From contig CAWJUU010000005.1 in the NCBI GenBank assembly GCA_963846165.1, positions 682,001-746,000 of the forward strand: a DNA stretch of 64,000 nt, read 5' to 3'. The stretch is from WHSW01 sp963846165. Lineage in GTDB: Bacteria > Actinomycetota > Thermoleophilia > Solirubrobacterales > 70-9. Under the pieces are notes generated by a model, which saw only the letters and a list, made by a program, of their open reading frames with translations, did no database searches and had not been told where the DNA came from. Shown piece by piece: positions 16,506 to 26,686 of this stretch; position 1 is the stretch's first letter, and every line of letters starts with the position of its first letter. A program made the position numbers and the translations under genes.

Positions 16506-19275
16506 GTGCTGCTTGGTAGAGAAGCCGAGGTGGATCGCATCGATGCGCTGCTGGAGGGCGCGCGGAGCGGCCGCGGCGGTGCACTGGTGCTGCGCGGCGA
16601 GCCCGGGATCGGCAAGACGGCGCTGCTGGCGGTCGCCCGGGAGCGGGCCGAGGAGATGCAGGTCACCCGGGCGTCCGGAGTGGAGTCGGAGGCCCACCTG
16701 CCGTTCGCAGCGCTCGGCGAGTTGGCGGCGCCGATGCTCGACCGACTCGCGGAGCTGCCGGAGCCGCAGGCGGCGGCGATCTCGGCGGCGCTCGCGCTGG
16801 CGCCGGTCGAGCAGGCCGTCAACGAGCGCCTGGCGATGTTCGCCGGCTTCGTGAGCCTGATCCGCGCGAACGCTCGCGACCGGCCGCTGCTGATCGTGGT
16901 CGATGACGCGCACTGGCTCGACCGGCCGTCGGCGGAGTGCCTGGCCTACGCGGCGCGGCGGCTCGACGGGTGCAGCGCGGCGCTCCTGGTCGCCGCCAGG
17001 CCCGAGGGTGCCGTGGAGGCGCTCGGCGCCGGGGCGATCGAAGAGCTCCATCTGAGCGGCCTGGGGCGCTCCGACGCCCTCGCGCTGCTCGCGGAGGCCA
17101 ACCTCGCAGCGGCGGTGACCGAGACCGTGCTCGACCTCTCGCTCGGCAACCCGCTGGCGCTGCTGGAGCTGCCCTCGATGCTCTCCGACGAACAGCGCGC
17201 GGGGGATCGTTCCGATCGACTCGCCTCCGGCGCCGGGAGGAGCATTGGGAGACGCGTTCGAGCGCCGCGTCGCCGCCGCCGGTCCGGAGGCCGGAGCGCT
17301 GATGCTGGTCGCAGCGGCGTCCTTCGACCGAGCGGTCGAGCCGGTGATCGCCGCGGCCAGGGACCTTGGTGTTCCCGATCGAGCGCTCGAGCGGTGCGAG
17401 GCCGCCGGCCTGGTGGTAGCCGACGGCGGCGACCTTCGGCTCGCCCACCCGCTCCTGCGCGGCGTCGTCTATGGCGCTGCCGCGGCCGCTGACCGCCGCC
17501 GCGTCCACCGGGCGCTCGCCGAGCACACCTCCCCCGATTCGCGCGCCTGGCACCTCGCGGAGGCCGCGATCGGGCCCGATGAGGAGGTCGCCGGGGAGCT
17601 CGATGAGGCCGCTCACCGCGCCGCCGCACGGGGCGCTCACGAGACAGCGGGCGATGCGCTCGAACGAGCAGCCCGGCTGAGCGCCGACGGAGCCGCTCGC
17701 TGGCAACGGCTGTTCACAGCGGGAGTGGCGGCGACCATGGGCGGCGCGTATGAGCGCGGCGCGGCGCTGCTCGAATCGGCGGCCGAGACCGACGACCCGG
17801 CGATGCGGGTACGCGGCCGGCACATGCTGGCGATGGTGACCCTGAACGGGGGCATCCGCAACGCGTTCGACAACTACTGGATGCTCACCGAGGAGGCGGA
17901 GCGGATCACCCGGGAGGACCCGGCAATGGCGGCGCTGCTTCACGCCGACGCCGGGGTCACGGTCACGGTCGCGGGCACCTGCGACATGGTGCTCGAGTCA
18001 GCCGAGAAGGCGATCGCATGCCTGCCCGAGGATGCACCAGCGCACATCCGCTGCCAGGCGCACTCGATCCACGGCATGGGCCTGGCGCTGAAAGGCCGAA
18101 CCTCGGAGGCGGCCGAGGCACTCGAGCTGGCGGGGAAGCTGCTGCCCGAGGTCGAGCCGGTCTCCGCCGCTGCCCAGTCGATCTCCTTCGCCCTCATGGG
18201 GCGGTTCTGCACCGGAGAAGTGGCGAAGCTTCGCGACGAGACGCGCGGGCTGGCCGCCGCCGCCCGGGAGAGCCGCTCGCTCGGCATCCTGCCCTGGTTC
18301 CAGCTCCAATCCGCCGACGCGGGCTACCGGCTCGGGGACTGGGACGAGGCCGAGCGGGAAGCCGAGGATGCGGTCGCGAACGCAGAGGTCTCGGGCCAGC
18401 GGGGCCCGCTCTCGATTGCGCTCGTGATCCGCGCCCGCATCCACGCGGCGCGCGGCCGCGAACAGGCCGCCCGCGACGACGCCCACCTGGGGGTCGAGAT
18501 CGGCGAGCCGGTCGGCTACGGCAGCCCCCGGCTCTGGGCGCTGTCTTGCCTGGGCTTTCTCGAGCTCGGGCTCGGTCAGACCGATGCTGCGATCGAGGAG
18601 CTCGAGCAGGCGCAAGTGCTGGCCGGCATCTCCGGACTCGAGGACCCGCTGATCGTTCCCTGGGCGCCCGATCTGGTCGAGGCCTACGCGCGCGCCGGGC
18701 GCGAGCCCGAGGCGCAGCAGCTCGCTGCCTCGCTCAGCGCCCAGGCCGAGCGCAGCGGCGCTCCGCTGGCGCTGGCGTTCGCTGCGCGCTGCCACGGGCT
18801 CGTCGCCGAGGGGGCGTTCGAGGAGGAGTTCGAGCGCGCGCTCGAGCTACACCGCGAGGCAGGCTCGCCGCTCGAGTACGGACGCACCCTGCTCGCGTAC
18901 GGCTCGCGCCTGCACCGGGCGCGGCGCCGGGTCGAGGCCCGCAAGCGCCTGCGCGAGGCGCTCGAGATCTTCGAAGAGCTCGGTACTCCGCCGTGGAGCA
19001 AGCAGGCGCGCGACGAGCTCCGGGCGGCGGGAGCGGTGGAGAGACGGCGCTTCGGCGATCCGGACGAGCTCACGGCGCAGGAGGTCCGCGTGGCCGAGGC
19101 GGTCGCCCGCGGTCAGACCAACCGCGAGGTCGCCGCCGAGCTCTTCCTGAGCCCGAAGACGATCGACTTCCACCTCGGCCGTGTGTATCGCAAGCTCGGC
19201 ATCCACTCGCGAACGGAGCTCGCGACGCTGGTCGCCGAGGGTGCGCTCGACGTTGATCGGGCTAGAGCTCGTTGA
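16506..19275 (+). CDS. LAL-type LuxR regulator (second paralogue), one frameshift
   Basis: About 922 aa when one G is removed from the five-G run at 17201-17205; without that the frame breaks at residue about 232. Walker A is GEPGIGKT (31-38) and Walker B LIVVDDAHWLD (about 129-139). The helical middle is followed by LuxR HTH ELTAQEVRVAEAVARGQTNR and EVAAELFLSPKTIDFHLGRV. The downstream part alone is open from 17245. The rest of the gene is intact, so a homopolymer sequencing error is the simplest explanation. Its end overlaps the convergent pntB end by 14 bases. Confidence 0.85.
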
Positions 19276-20678
19276 TCTCGCCGGCGATGTCGGCCGCCGC
19301 CTGCTTCGCGTCGGCGAACAGCATCGACGTGTTCGGCTCGTAGAAGAGGTCGTTGTCGATCCCGGCGAAGCCCGGGCTGAGCGAGCGCTTGATCACGATC
19401 ACCTGCTGGGCCTCGTTGACCTCGATGATCGGCATCCCGGCGATCGGCGAGTCGGGGTCGGTCTTCGCCGCCGGGTTGGTGACGTCGTTGGCGCCGATCA
19501 CGACGGCGACGTCGGTGCGCGGCATCTCGGGGTTGATGTCCTCCATCTCGCGCAGCTTCTCGTAGGGCACGTCGGCCTCGGCGAGGAGGACGTTCATGTG
19601 GCCGGGCATGCGGCCGGCGACCGGGTGGATCGCGTAGTTGACGGTCACCCCGCGCTTCTCGAGCTCGTCCGCCATCTCCTTGACCGCGTGCTGGGCCTGG
19701 GCGACCGCGAGCCCGTAGCCGGGGACGATCACGACCGAGTCGGCGTAGGCGAGCTTGATCGCCGCGTCCTGGGCGCCGATCGAGACGTGCGGGCGCTCCT
19801 CGCCCCCGCCCGCCGGCCCGCCCGTGGGCACGCCGCCGAAGCCGGCGAAGAGGACGTTGGCGACCGAGCGGTTCATCGCCGTCGCCATCTCCATCGTCAG
19901 GATCGTTCCCGAGGAGCCGACGAGCGTGCCGGCGACGATCAGCGCGACGTTGTCGAGCGCGAAGCCCGCCGCCGCGGCCGAGAGCCCGGTGAACGCGTTC
20001 AGCAGCGAGATCACCACCGGCATGTCGGCGCCGCCGATCGGCAGCACGACGAGGTTGCCGAGCAGGCCGGCCGCGAGCAGGATGACGATGAAGAGCTCCT
20101 CCGAGGGGTCGTCGTTGTTGGACGCGATCAGCACGCAGCCGGCGACGATCCCGATCAGCAGCAGCGCGTTGATCACCTGCTGGCCCGGGATCGCCAGCGG
20201 CTGGGTCGGGATCAGGTCCTGGAGCTTGGCGAAGGCGATGTTCGAGCCCCAGAACGAGACCGAGCCGACGACCGCCGAGAACAGGATCGGGATCAGCTCG
20301 TCGAGCGGGATCTCGATCGCCGAGCGAGATCCCGTGGCGGAGCTCCGACCAGGCGATCAGCGCCACCGCGCCGCCGCCGACGCCGTTGTAGAGCGCGACC
20401 ATCTGCGGCATCGCGGTCATCTGCACGCGGATCGAGGCGATCACGCCGACCGCGGTGCCGATCGCGATCCCGGCGACGATCAGGCCCCAGTTGCCGATCC
20501 CGTCGAGCAGCAGCGTGGTGACGACGGCGATCGCCATGCCGCCGGCCGCGATCAGGTTGCCCTGCTTGGCGGTCGTCGGGTGGGTGCCCCGGCGGACGCC
20601 GAGGATGAACATCGAGAACGAGACGATGTAGAGGGCGGTCGCGACGTCGCCGCCCGGCTCGAGCGCCGCGAGCGGCAT
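19262..20678 (-). CDS. pntB: NAD(P) transhydrogenase subunit beta, one frameshift
   Basis: About 471 aa with one indel near 20319-20325. Upstream: ATALYIVSFSMFILGVRRGT, PTTAKQGNLIAAGGMAIAVV and MTAMPQMVALYNGVGGGAVA (membrane domain). Downstream: membrane helices, then the NADP-binding dIII domain SVVIVPGYGLAVAQAQHAVK, HPVAGRMPGHMNVLLAEADV and VVIGANDVTNPAAKTDPDSP. It couples proton flow to hydride transfer between NADH and NADP. It is the last gene of the pntAA-pntAB-pntB operon. All key motifs are kept, so the frameshift is probably an assembly error. Confidence 0.9.
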
Positions 20679-20680
20679 TG

Positions 20681-20989
20681 CTAGCCGTCCTCCTCGGCGT
20701 CCGCCTTCGGCCTGGGCTTGCGGGCGAACATCGCCAGCATCCGGTCGGTGACCAGGAAGCCGCCGACGATGTTGATCGTGCCGAAGGCGATCGCGATCAC
20801 GCCGATCGCCTTCTCGAGCGTGTCGTCGGCGTAGCCGACGACGATCAGCCCGCCGAGCATGACGATGCCGTGGATCGCGTTGGTCTGGCTCATCAGCGGC
20901 GTGTGCAGGGTCGTCGGCACCTTCGAGATCACCTCGAAGCCGACGAAGGCGGCGAGGACGAAGATCGTGATCTCGGTCATCAGGTCCAT
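20681..20989 (-). CDS. pntAB: NAD(P) transhydrogenase subunit alpha, membrane part
   Basis: 102 aa with three to four hydrophobic helices: ITIFVLAAFVGFEVISKVPT, TNAIHGIVMLGGLIVVGYAD and IGVIAIAFGTINIVGGFLVT. The segment 'LHTPLMSQTNAIHGI' is the family signature of the PNTB_4TM domain. It forms the proton channel with PntB. Its ATG overlaps the stop of pntAA (TAATG at 20989), and pntB starts 2 bases after its stop, so the three genes form one translationally coupled operon. Confidence 0.92.
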   Translation of the reverse strand: MDLMTEITIFVLAAFVGFEVISKVPTTLHTPLMSQTNAIHGIVMLGGLIVVGYADDTLEKAIGVIAIAFGTINIVGGFLVTDRMLAMFARKPRPKADAEEDG

Positions 20990-22107
20990 TACTTCGCCGC
21001 CCTCTCGTTCTTGATCTCGCCGGCGTGCGTGATGCAGGCGCCGGCGACGACCTCGTCGTCGAAGTCGAGGTTCAGGCTGCCGTCCTCGCCGACCAGCAGC
21101 CCGAGCAGGTTCTCGATGTTCTTCGCGTAGAGCTGCGAAGCGTGGGCCGCCATGTCGGAGGGCAGGTTGACCGGGGAGATCACCTTGACGCCGTTGTCGG
21201 AGACGACCGTGCGGCCGGCCTCGGTGAGCTCGCAGTTGCCGCCCGAGTCGCCGGCGAGGTCGACGATCACCGAGCCCGGCGCCATGTTGGCGACCGCCTC
21301 GCGGGTGAGCAGGATCGGCGCCGGGCGGCCGGGGATCAGGGCGGTGGTGATGATCACGTCCTGCTTCGCGGCGTTCTCGGCGAGCGCGTCGCGCACCTGC
21401 TCGTTCTCTTCCTCGGTGAGCGGACGGGCGTAGCCGCCCTCGGCCTCGGCGTCGGGGATGAACTCGAGCTCGAGCGGGCGGCCGCCGAGCGAGGCGATCT
21501 GCTCCCAGGCGGCGCGGCGGATGTCGAAGCCGGAGACGACCGCGCCGAGGCGCTTCGCGGTCGCGATCGCCTGCAGGCCGGCGACCCCGGCGCCGAGCAC
21601 GAGTACCCGCGCCGGAGCGACGGTGCCGGCGGCGGTGGTCATCATCGGGAAGAAGCGTCCCGCCTCGCGGGCGGCGAGCAGGGTCGCGGCGTAGCCGGCG
21701 ACGTTCGCCTGCGAGGAGAGCGCATCCATCGCCTGCGCGCGGGTGATCCGCGGGATCGCCTCCATCGCGAAGCTGGTCACGCCGGCGGCGGCGAGCGCGC
21801 GGTTGGTCTCGCCCGAGGTCAGCGGGGCGAGGTGGCCGATCAGGACCTGGCCCTGGCGCAGGCGCCCGATCTCGTCGGCCGTCGGCACCGCGACGCGGGC
21901 GACGACATCGGCGCTCCAGGCGTCCTCGGCGGACCCGATCGTCGCCCCAGCGTCGGCGTACTCGGAATCGGGATGTCCCGACTGCTCGCCGGCGCCGGAC
22001 TCGACGACGACTCCGATCTCCCTGCCCGTGAGCGTGCCGACCACGTCCGGAATCAGCGCCACGCGGCGCTCACTCTGAGCGGTCTCTTTCGGAACTCCGA
22101 CGTTCAT
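20989..22107 (-). CDS. pntAA: NAD(P) transhydrogenase subunit alpha part 1
   Basis: 372 aa, the usual length. The AlaDh/PNT N-terminal domain starts MNVGVPKETAQSERRVALIP. NAD-binding Rossmann: VLVLGAGVAGLQAIATAKRL (residues about 170-189), then GAVVSGFDIRRAAWEQIASL. The domain I catalytic region includes DVIITTALIPGRPAPILLT and GSVIVDLAGDSGGNCE. It is soluble and binds NAD(H), passing hydride to PntB domain III. The start is ATG 22107; the frame stays open to 22728, but that part is antisense to the FHA gene. It is divergently transcribed from the FHA gene. Confidence 0.93.
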   Translation of the reverse strand: MNVGVPKETAQSERRVALIPDVVGTLTGREIGVVVESGAGEQSGHPDSEYADAGATIGSAEDAWSADVVARVAVPTADEIGRLRQGQVLIGHLAPLTSGETNRALAAAGVTSFAMEAIPRITRAQAMDALSSQANVAGYAATLLAAREAGRFFPMMTTAAGTVAPARVLVLGAGVAGLQAIATAKRLGAVVSGFDIRRAAWEQIASLGGRPLELEFIPDAEAEGGYARPLTEEENEQVRDALAENAAKQDVIITTALIPGRPAPILLTREAVANMAPGSVIVDLAGDSGGNCELTEAGRTVVSDNGVKVISPVNLPSDMAAHASQLYAKNIENLLGLLVGEDGSLNLDFDDEVVAGACITHAGEIKNERAAK

Positions 22108-22161
22108 GCGGGCGAAAAGCCGGGGGAGCCTAACCGACCCGAATGGCTCTATGTTCAGACC

Positions 22162-22842
22162 ATGAACGAGGATGAGCTGGGGCCGCGAGCGCGCTCGGCG
22201 GGGGAGCTCAAGGAGCAGATCGAGGCCGAGCGGCTCGGTCGGCCGTTCCTCGTCTATCGCGATGCCGAGGGCGACCAGCAGCTGCTCCCGATCGGCGAGC
22301 AGGTCGATTCGCTGTGGATCGGGCGCAGCGCCTCCGCCGATCTCAACCTCGCCTGGGACGAGGAGATCTCGAGCCTCCACGCCCAGCTCGAGATGGTGGG
22401 GATGGAGTGCACGCTCGTCGACGACGGGCTCTCGCGCAACGGCTCGTTCGTCAACGGCGAACGCGTCAGCGGCCGGCGCCGCCTCCGCGATGGCGACACG
22501 CTGCGCTTCGGGCGCACCGGGGTCCTCTACCGGGCTCCCGCCGAGAGCGCCGAGGAGACGGTTCTGTCCGGCGACGCGCTCACCGCCGCCGGCGTCTCTC
22601 CGGCCCAGAAGCGGGTCCTGGTCGCGCTCTGCCGCCCGTTCAAGGAGGGCCCGGCGTTCGCGAGCCCGGCGACCAACGGTCAGATCGCCCAGGAGCTCCA
22701 CCTGAGCGTCGACGCGGTCAAGACGCATCTGCGGGCACTGTTCGAGAAGTTCGGGGTCGAAGAGCTGCCCCAGAACCGCAAGCGGGTGGCCCTGGTCGAG
22801 CGCGCGCTGCAGAGCGGTCTCGTCAGCGAGCGCGAGCTCTGA
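22162..22842 (+). CDS. FHA-domain protein with C-terminal HTH
   Basis: 226 aa. FHA domain about residues 45-125: SLWIGRSASADLNLAWDEEI, SSLHAQLEMV and LSRNGSFVNGERVSGRRRLR, with the phosphothreonine-contacting GR, SxxH and NG residues. A C-terminal winged/LuxR-like HTH about 140-220 contains TNGQIAQELHLSVDAVKTHL and RALFEKFGVEELPQNRKRVA. It likely reads Ser/Thr kinase output and changes transcription; a PknB-like kinase lies 750 bases downstream. It ends in a CTGA overlap with the TauE gene. Confidence 0.85.
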   Translation: MNEDELGPRARSAGELKEQIEAERLGRPFLVYRDAEGDQQLLPIGEQVDSLWIGRSASADLNLAWDEEISSLHAQLEMVGMECTLVDDGLSRNGSFVNGERVSGRRRLRDGDTLRFGRTGVLYRAPAESAEETVLSGDALTAAGVSPAQKRVLVALCRPFKEGPAFASPATNGQIAQELHLSVDAVKTHLRALFEKFGVEELPQNRKRVALVERALQSGLVSEREL

Positions 22843-23613
22843 GCGCCGCCGACCTGCTCGTCGGCGCCGCGGCGGCGTTCGCGATCGCGCTGGTCACGAC
22901 ACCGGTCGGCGTCTCGGGAGCGGTGTTCCTGATCCCGGTCCAGGTCAGCGTCCTCGACACCCCGAGCCCGGCGGTGACCCCGACGAACCTCTTCTACAAC
23001 CTGATCGCGACCCCGGGGGCGCTCGCGCGGTACGGCCGTGAGCGCGTGCTCTCCTCCCCGCTCACCCGCCCGCTCGTGCTCGGCACGCTGCCCGGCGTCG
23101 TTGCCGGCGCCGTGATCCGGGTGACCGTCGGTCGAAGGCCAGGACGCGTTCCTGATCATCGTCGCCTGCGTGCTGATCCCGCTCGGCCTCGTGCTCGCCG
23201 TCGGCAACCCTCCGCGGCGCCCGGCTGCGATGCCCTCGGGCACGGATCCTGCTCGCGCTCGGCTTTACCGTCGGCACGATCGGGGGCATCTACGGGATCG
23301 GCGGCGGCTCGATCCTCGGCCCGATCCTGGTCACGCTCGGGGTCTCGATCTACGCGGTCGCGCCGGCCGCGCTCGCCGGCCACCTTCCTGACCTCGATCG
23401 CAGGGGTCGCGGCCTTCGCCGCGCTCAGCCTCGCCGCCGACGGCGAGGTGGCGCCCGAGTGGGCGCTCGGGCTCGCGATCGGACTCGGCGGCCTCGCAGG
23501 CGGCTGGATGCGGCGCCGGGCTTCAGTCGCGCCTGCCCGAGGAGCTCTTGCGCCGCGGCCTGGGCGTGATCGCGCTCGCGCTCGGCGTTCGCTACGCGAT
23601 CGTCTCGTTCTGA
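22839..23613 (+). pseudogene. TauE/SafE-family permease, frameshifted (copy 1)
   Basis: Full-length TauE/SafE in pieces: LLVGAAAAFAIALVTTPVGV, SGAVFLIPVQVSVLDTPSPA, VTPTNLFYNLIATPGALARY; then, in other frames, AFLIIVACVLIPLGLVLAVG, GTIGGIYGIGGGSILGPILV, TFLTSIAGVAAFAALSLAAD and RRGLGVIALALGVRYAIVSF. At least four single-base shifts occur (about 23125, 23240, 23385, 23510). The start appears to be CTG in a CTGA overlap with the FHA stop. TauE/SafE proteins export sulfur-containing anions. Protein similarity persists to the last residue, so loss of function is uncertain. Confidence 0.75.
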
Positions 23614-25763
23614 GCGCCCCTCGGCCGATGCCCGGTCGAAATGCACTTCACCCCCTGAGGGCGGGGTGAACGTGCGGTTTCGGCGCCGGGGCGGCAGTCC
23701 GAGGGATCGGGGTCGATGCGGGTGACGGTGTCGGCGGCGCCGTCGGCGACCCAGACGAAGTTGGGGCCGGCGGTGATGCCCTCGGGGCCCGCGCCGACGT
23801 CGATCTTGGTCACCTCGAGCGTTTCGGGGTCGATCCTTGCGACCTGGTCGTCGAGTCCGACCGTGACCCAGATCGCGCCGAACGCGGCGACGACGCCTCG
23901 GGGCTCGCTGCCGACGTCGACCGGCTCCTGCTGGAGCGTCTTCAGGTCGATCCGGCTGACGTTGTCCTCACCGGTGTTCGCCACCCACACGGCCTCGTCG
24001 CTGATCGCAATCCCCTTCGGGTTGTCGCCGACGGTGATCGGCTCGAACGCGGTGCGCTCGGTGGGGTTGATTCGGGAGACACTGTCCGACTCTCGATTCG
24101 TGACCCAGACGGATTCGGCGCCAACGGCGATCCCGTAGGGCGCCGCGCCAACCTCGATTGGCTCGATCTGGCTCGCGTCGTCGAGGTCGATCCGCGAGAC
24201 GGTGGTGCCCCCGGCGTCGGCCACCCAGACTGCGCCCTTGCCGACCGCGACGCCACCGGGGCTGCCGTTGACGGTGATCTCGGTCACCTGCGACGGATCC
24301 TCGGGATCGATCCGAGACACGGTTCCCGCATCGCCGTTGGCGACCCACACGAAGCCCGCGGCCGCAGCGACGCCCTCCGGGCCGGCGCCGGTTGGGAATG
24401 AGTCGTCGGACGTGAACTCCGACGTGTCGACGAAGGAGACATCGCCGCCGAGCCGGTTCGCGGTCCAGACGCCGCCCTCGCCATGCGCGATCCCGACGGG
24501 CAGATCCCCGACCGGGATCGGATCGCCTTCCGTCTTCGGTGCCGCGGTCGGCGATTCGCCACCACCCCCGCCACCCTCGCCGCTCGTCTGCTGTCCGGCC
24601 TGCTGGTCCGGGCTCGACCCGTCCCCACCGCCGGTGAGCAGGATCAGCGCCACCGCCGCGATCGCGACGGCCCCGAGCGCCGCGAGCAGGATCCCGCGCA
24701 TCTCGCGCCGCGGCGGGACCGGCGGCGGGGCGCGTCGCACCGGGTCCTCGGCGGTCTCGATCCGCTCCACGATCTCGTCGGTCGGGGCGTGCACGGTCGG
24801 CTTCGTGACGGTTTCGGTCTCGACCAGCGGGGGCTCGGGCGGCGCCTCCTCGGTCCTCGGCCCGGCGATCGCCAGCGGAGCGGCCGCGCCGGTCGCAACG
24901 CTGCGCTCGGCCTCGACCGTGGTCTCCCCCTCAACCGCCGCGGAGACAGCGCGGGCGAAGTCGCCGGCAGAGGGGTAGCGCTCGCCCGGGTCCTTGGCCA
25001 GCGCCCGCTTGATCACCCCGTCGAGCTCGCCGGGGAGGTCGGGTCGCAGCACGCGCAGGCTCGGCGGCTCCTCCTGCAGGTGCGCGTACATCTTCGCCAC
25101 CTTGTCCTCGCGGGTCGCGAACGGCGGGTTGCCGGTCAGCAGCTCGAACAGCACGCAGCCGAGCGCGTAGACGTCAGAGCGCGCATCCACGCGGTCGCCC
25201 TTGATCTGCTCGGGGGCGACGTAGTCGAGCGTGCCGACGAAGGCGCCGGTGGCCGTGACCCCGGTCGACGCCTCGACTTGGCGCGCGAGGCCGAAGTCGG
25301 TCAGGAACACGCGCTCGGTGGCCGTGCGCTCGATCAGGATGTTGCCGGGCTTGATGTCGCGGTGGACGAGCCCGCGCTCGTGCGCGGCGTCGAGCGCGGA
25401 GGCGACCTCGGCGACGATCGCGGCCGCGTGCTCGGGCTCGAGGCTGCCGCGCTCGCGCAACAGCCCGCGCAGGTCGCTGCCGTCGATCAGGTCCATGGTC
25501 ACGAACAGCAGCCCGTCCTCCTCGCCGGCGTGGTGGATGGGAACCACGTTCGGGTGCCGGATCGAGACCGCGATCCGCGACTCCTCACCGAACCGGCGCC
25601 GAAAGCGCTCGTCCTGGGCGAGCGCGGGCGAGATCACCTTCAGCGCGACGACGTGATCGAGCGCGATGTGGGTGGCGCGGTAGACGACCCCCATGCCTCC
25701 CTTACCGGCGACACCCTCGATCCGGTGTCCGGCGAAGACTGCGCCCTCGGCAAGGTCCGGCAT
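23592..25763 (-). CDS. PknB-like Ser/Thr protein kinase with extracellular beta-propeller
   Basis: 723 aa. Kinase domain residues 12-270: glycine loop GKGGMGVVYRA, catalytic Lys42 (VALKVIS), HRDIKPGN (134-141), DFG (156-158) and APEQ. A Pro/Glu-rich linker is followed by one membrane helix (about 356-376: ILLAALGAVAIAAVALILL) and a Gly-rich spacer. Then come seven or so YncE/NHL-like blades, each with a 'GVAVG.GAVWVAD......SRID' core (about 415-690). It is likely a membrane receptor kinase that senses a ligand outside. The last 22 bases overlap the convergent TauE gene. Confidence 0.92.
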   Translation of the reverse strand: MPDLAEGAVFAGHRIEGVAGKGGMGVVYRATHIALDHVVALKVISPALAQDERFRRRFGEESRIAVSIRHPNVVPIHHAGEEDGLLFVTMDLIDGSDLRGLLRERGSLEPEHAAAIVAEVASALDAAHERGLVHRDIKPGNILIERTATERVFLTDFGLARQVEASTGVTATGAFVGTLDYVAPEQIKGDRVDARSDVYALGCVLFELLTGNPPFATREDKVAKMYAHLQEEPPSLRVLRPDLPGELDGVIKRALAKDPGERYPSAGDFARAVSAAVEGETTVEAERSVATGAAAPLAIAGPRTEEAPPEPPLVETETVTKPTVHAPTDEIVERIETAEDPVRRAPPPVPPRREMRGILLAALGAVAIAAVALILLTGGGDGSSPDQQAGQQTSGEGGGGGGESPTAAPKTEGDPIPVGDLPVGIAHGEGGVWTANRLGGDVSFVDTSEFTSDDSFPTGAGPEGVAAAAGFVWVANGDAGTVSRIDPEDPSQVTEITVNGSPGGVAVGKGAVWVADAGGTTVSRIDLDDASQIEPIEVGAAPYGIAVGAESVWVTNRESDSVSRINPTERTAFEPITVGDNPKGIAISDEAVWVANTGEDNVSRIDLKTLQQEPVDVGSEPRGVVAAFGAIWVTVGLDDQVARIDPETLEVTKIDVGAGPEGITAGPNFVWVADGAADTVTRIDPDPSDCRPGAETARSPRPQGVKCISTGHRPRGAQNETIA

Positions 25764-25844
25764 GGGTGGATTATCGGCCCTCGCCGGGCGTCAGATGAGC
25801 CTTGGACTCAGCCTGACCGTGCGCGAGCCGGTCCCGGAGATCTA

Positions 25845-25986
25845 CTAGCGTCGCTCCTCGAACGCGCGTGCGGCGGCGGCTCCGGCGGTCGTGGCCGTGC
25901 GGAACCCCTCGCCGAGCTCGCCCTCGAGGTCGCGGAGTGTCGCCGCGTCGACGGCGGGGGATCTTCAACATCTCGCGCGACGCCAT
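25845..25986 (-). pseudogene. duplicated C-terminus of the neighbouring SDR gene
   Basis: The encoded tail VDAATLRDLEGELGEGFRTA and TTAGAAAARAFEERR, stop at 25845-25847, is nearly identical to the C-terminus of the SDR at 26687. A short ATG-led lead (MASREMLKI) precedes it, separated by a one-base shift in the five-C run near 25955-25960. There is no Rossmann domain. It is either the residue of a duplicated SDR or a 46-aa mini-gene. Confidence 0.6.
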
Positions 25987-26097
25987 CACACCCTCCGCGC
26001 CCTCACTGCGGCTTCCGCTTTAACGAAACGCCCGAACCCAGGCTAGTCTGGCCCAGCGCTAGACTCGGCACGAGCTTCAGCACGAGAGGGGATCTCG

Positions 26098-26559
26098 ATT
26101 AGGAAACTGTTCGCCTTGCTCGCCGTCTGCGCGCTCGTTCCCTTCGCGCTCGCCGCCTGCGGCGGGGACGAGGATGAGGAGCCCGCGGCGGAGACAACGA
26201 CCGAGGACACCGGTGGCGGTGGCGGTGGAGGCGCGACCGTCAGCGTCGAGGCGGACCCCGGCGGCCAGCTCGCCTACGCGCAGCTGTCCCTCAGCGGATC
26301 GGCCGGCGAGAACACGTTCGAGTTCGACAACCCGTCCTCGACCGAACACGACTTCTGCGTCGAGGACGACGGCGAGACGGCCGCATCGGGGGAGGCGATG
26401 TGGGTGACGCACACCCTCAACGCGATTGGCTGCACCGACGTGATCACCGGCGAGAGCACCACGCTGACCGTGAACCTGGACGCCGGCGAGTACACCTTCT
26501 TCTGCAGCGTCGTCGGCCACCGCGAGGCGGGGATGGAAGGGACGCTCACCGTCAAGTAG
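26098..26559 (+). CDS. cupredoxin (plastocyanin-like) lipoprotein
   Basis: 153 aa if started at ATT 26098, which follows GAGAGGGGA. Only from there does a full lipoprotein signal appear: RKLFALLAVCALVPFALAAC, with lipobox LAAC (Cys21). TTG 26116 is the next possible start and would shorten the signal. After an acidic/Gly linker comes a type-1 copper domain: STEHDFCVE (His ligand) and YTFFCSVVGHREAGMEGTL (Cys, His and Met ligands). It is probably a membrane-anchored electron carrier outside the cell. It is monocistronic. Confidence 0.85.
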   Translation: MRKLFALLAVCALVPFALAACGGDEDEEPAAETTTEDTGGGGGGGATVSVEADPGGQLAYAQLSLSGSAGENTFEFDNPSSTEHDFCVEDDGETAASGEAMWVTHTLNAIGCTDVITGESTTLTVNLDAGEYTFFCSVVGHREAGMEGTLTVK

Positions 26560-26686
26560 CTGTCGGCTCACGACCGCGGATCGCGTGAAGGTTGGCCCCG
26601 AGCAGAGCGCCTCCGGCGTAAATGAAACTGCTGCCTCTCGCCCGAGACAGAACTCCTGGGCCTCGAGCTAGCGGTGAAGGTAGGCG

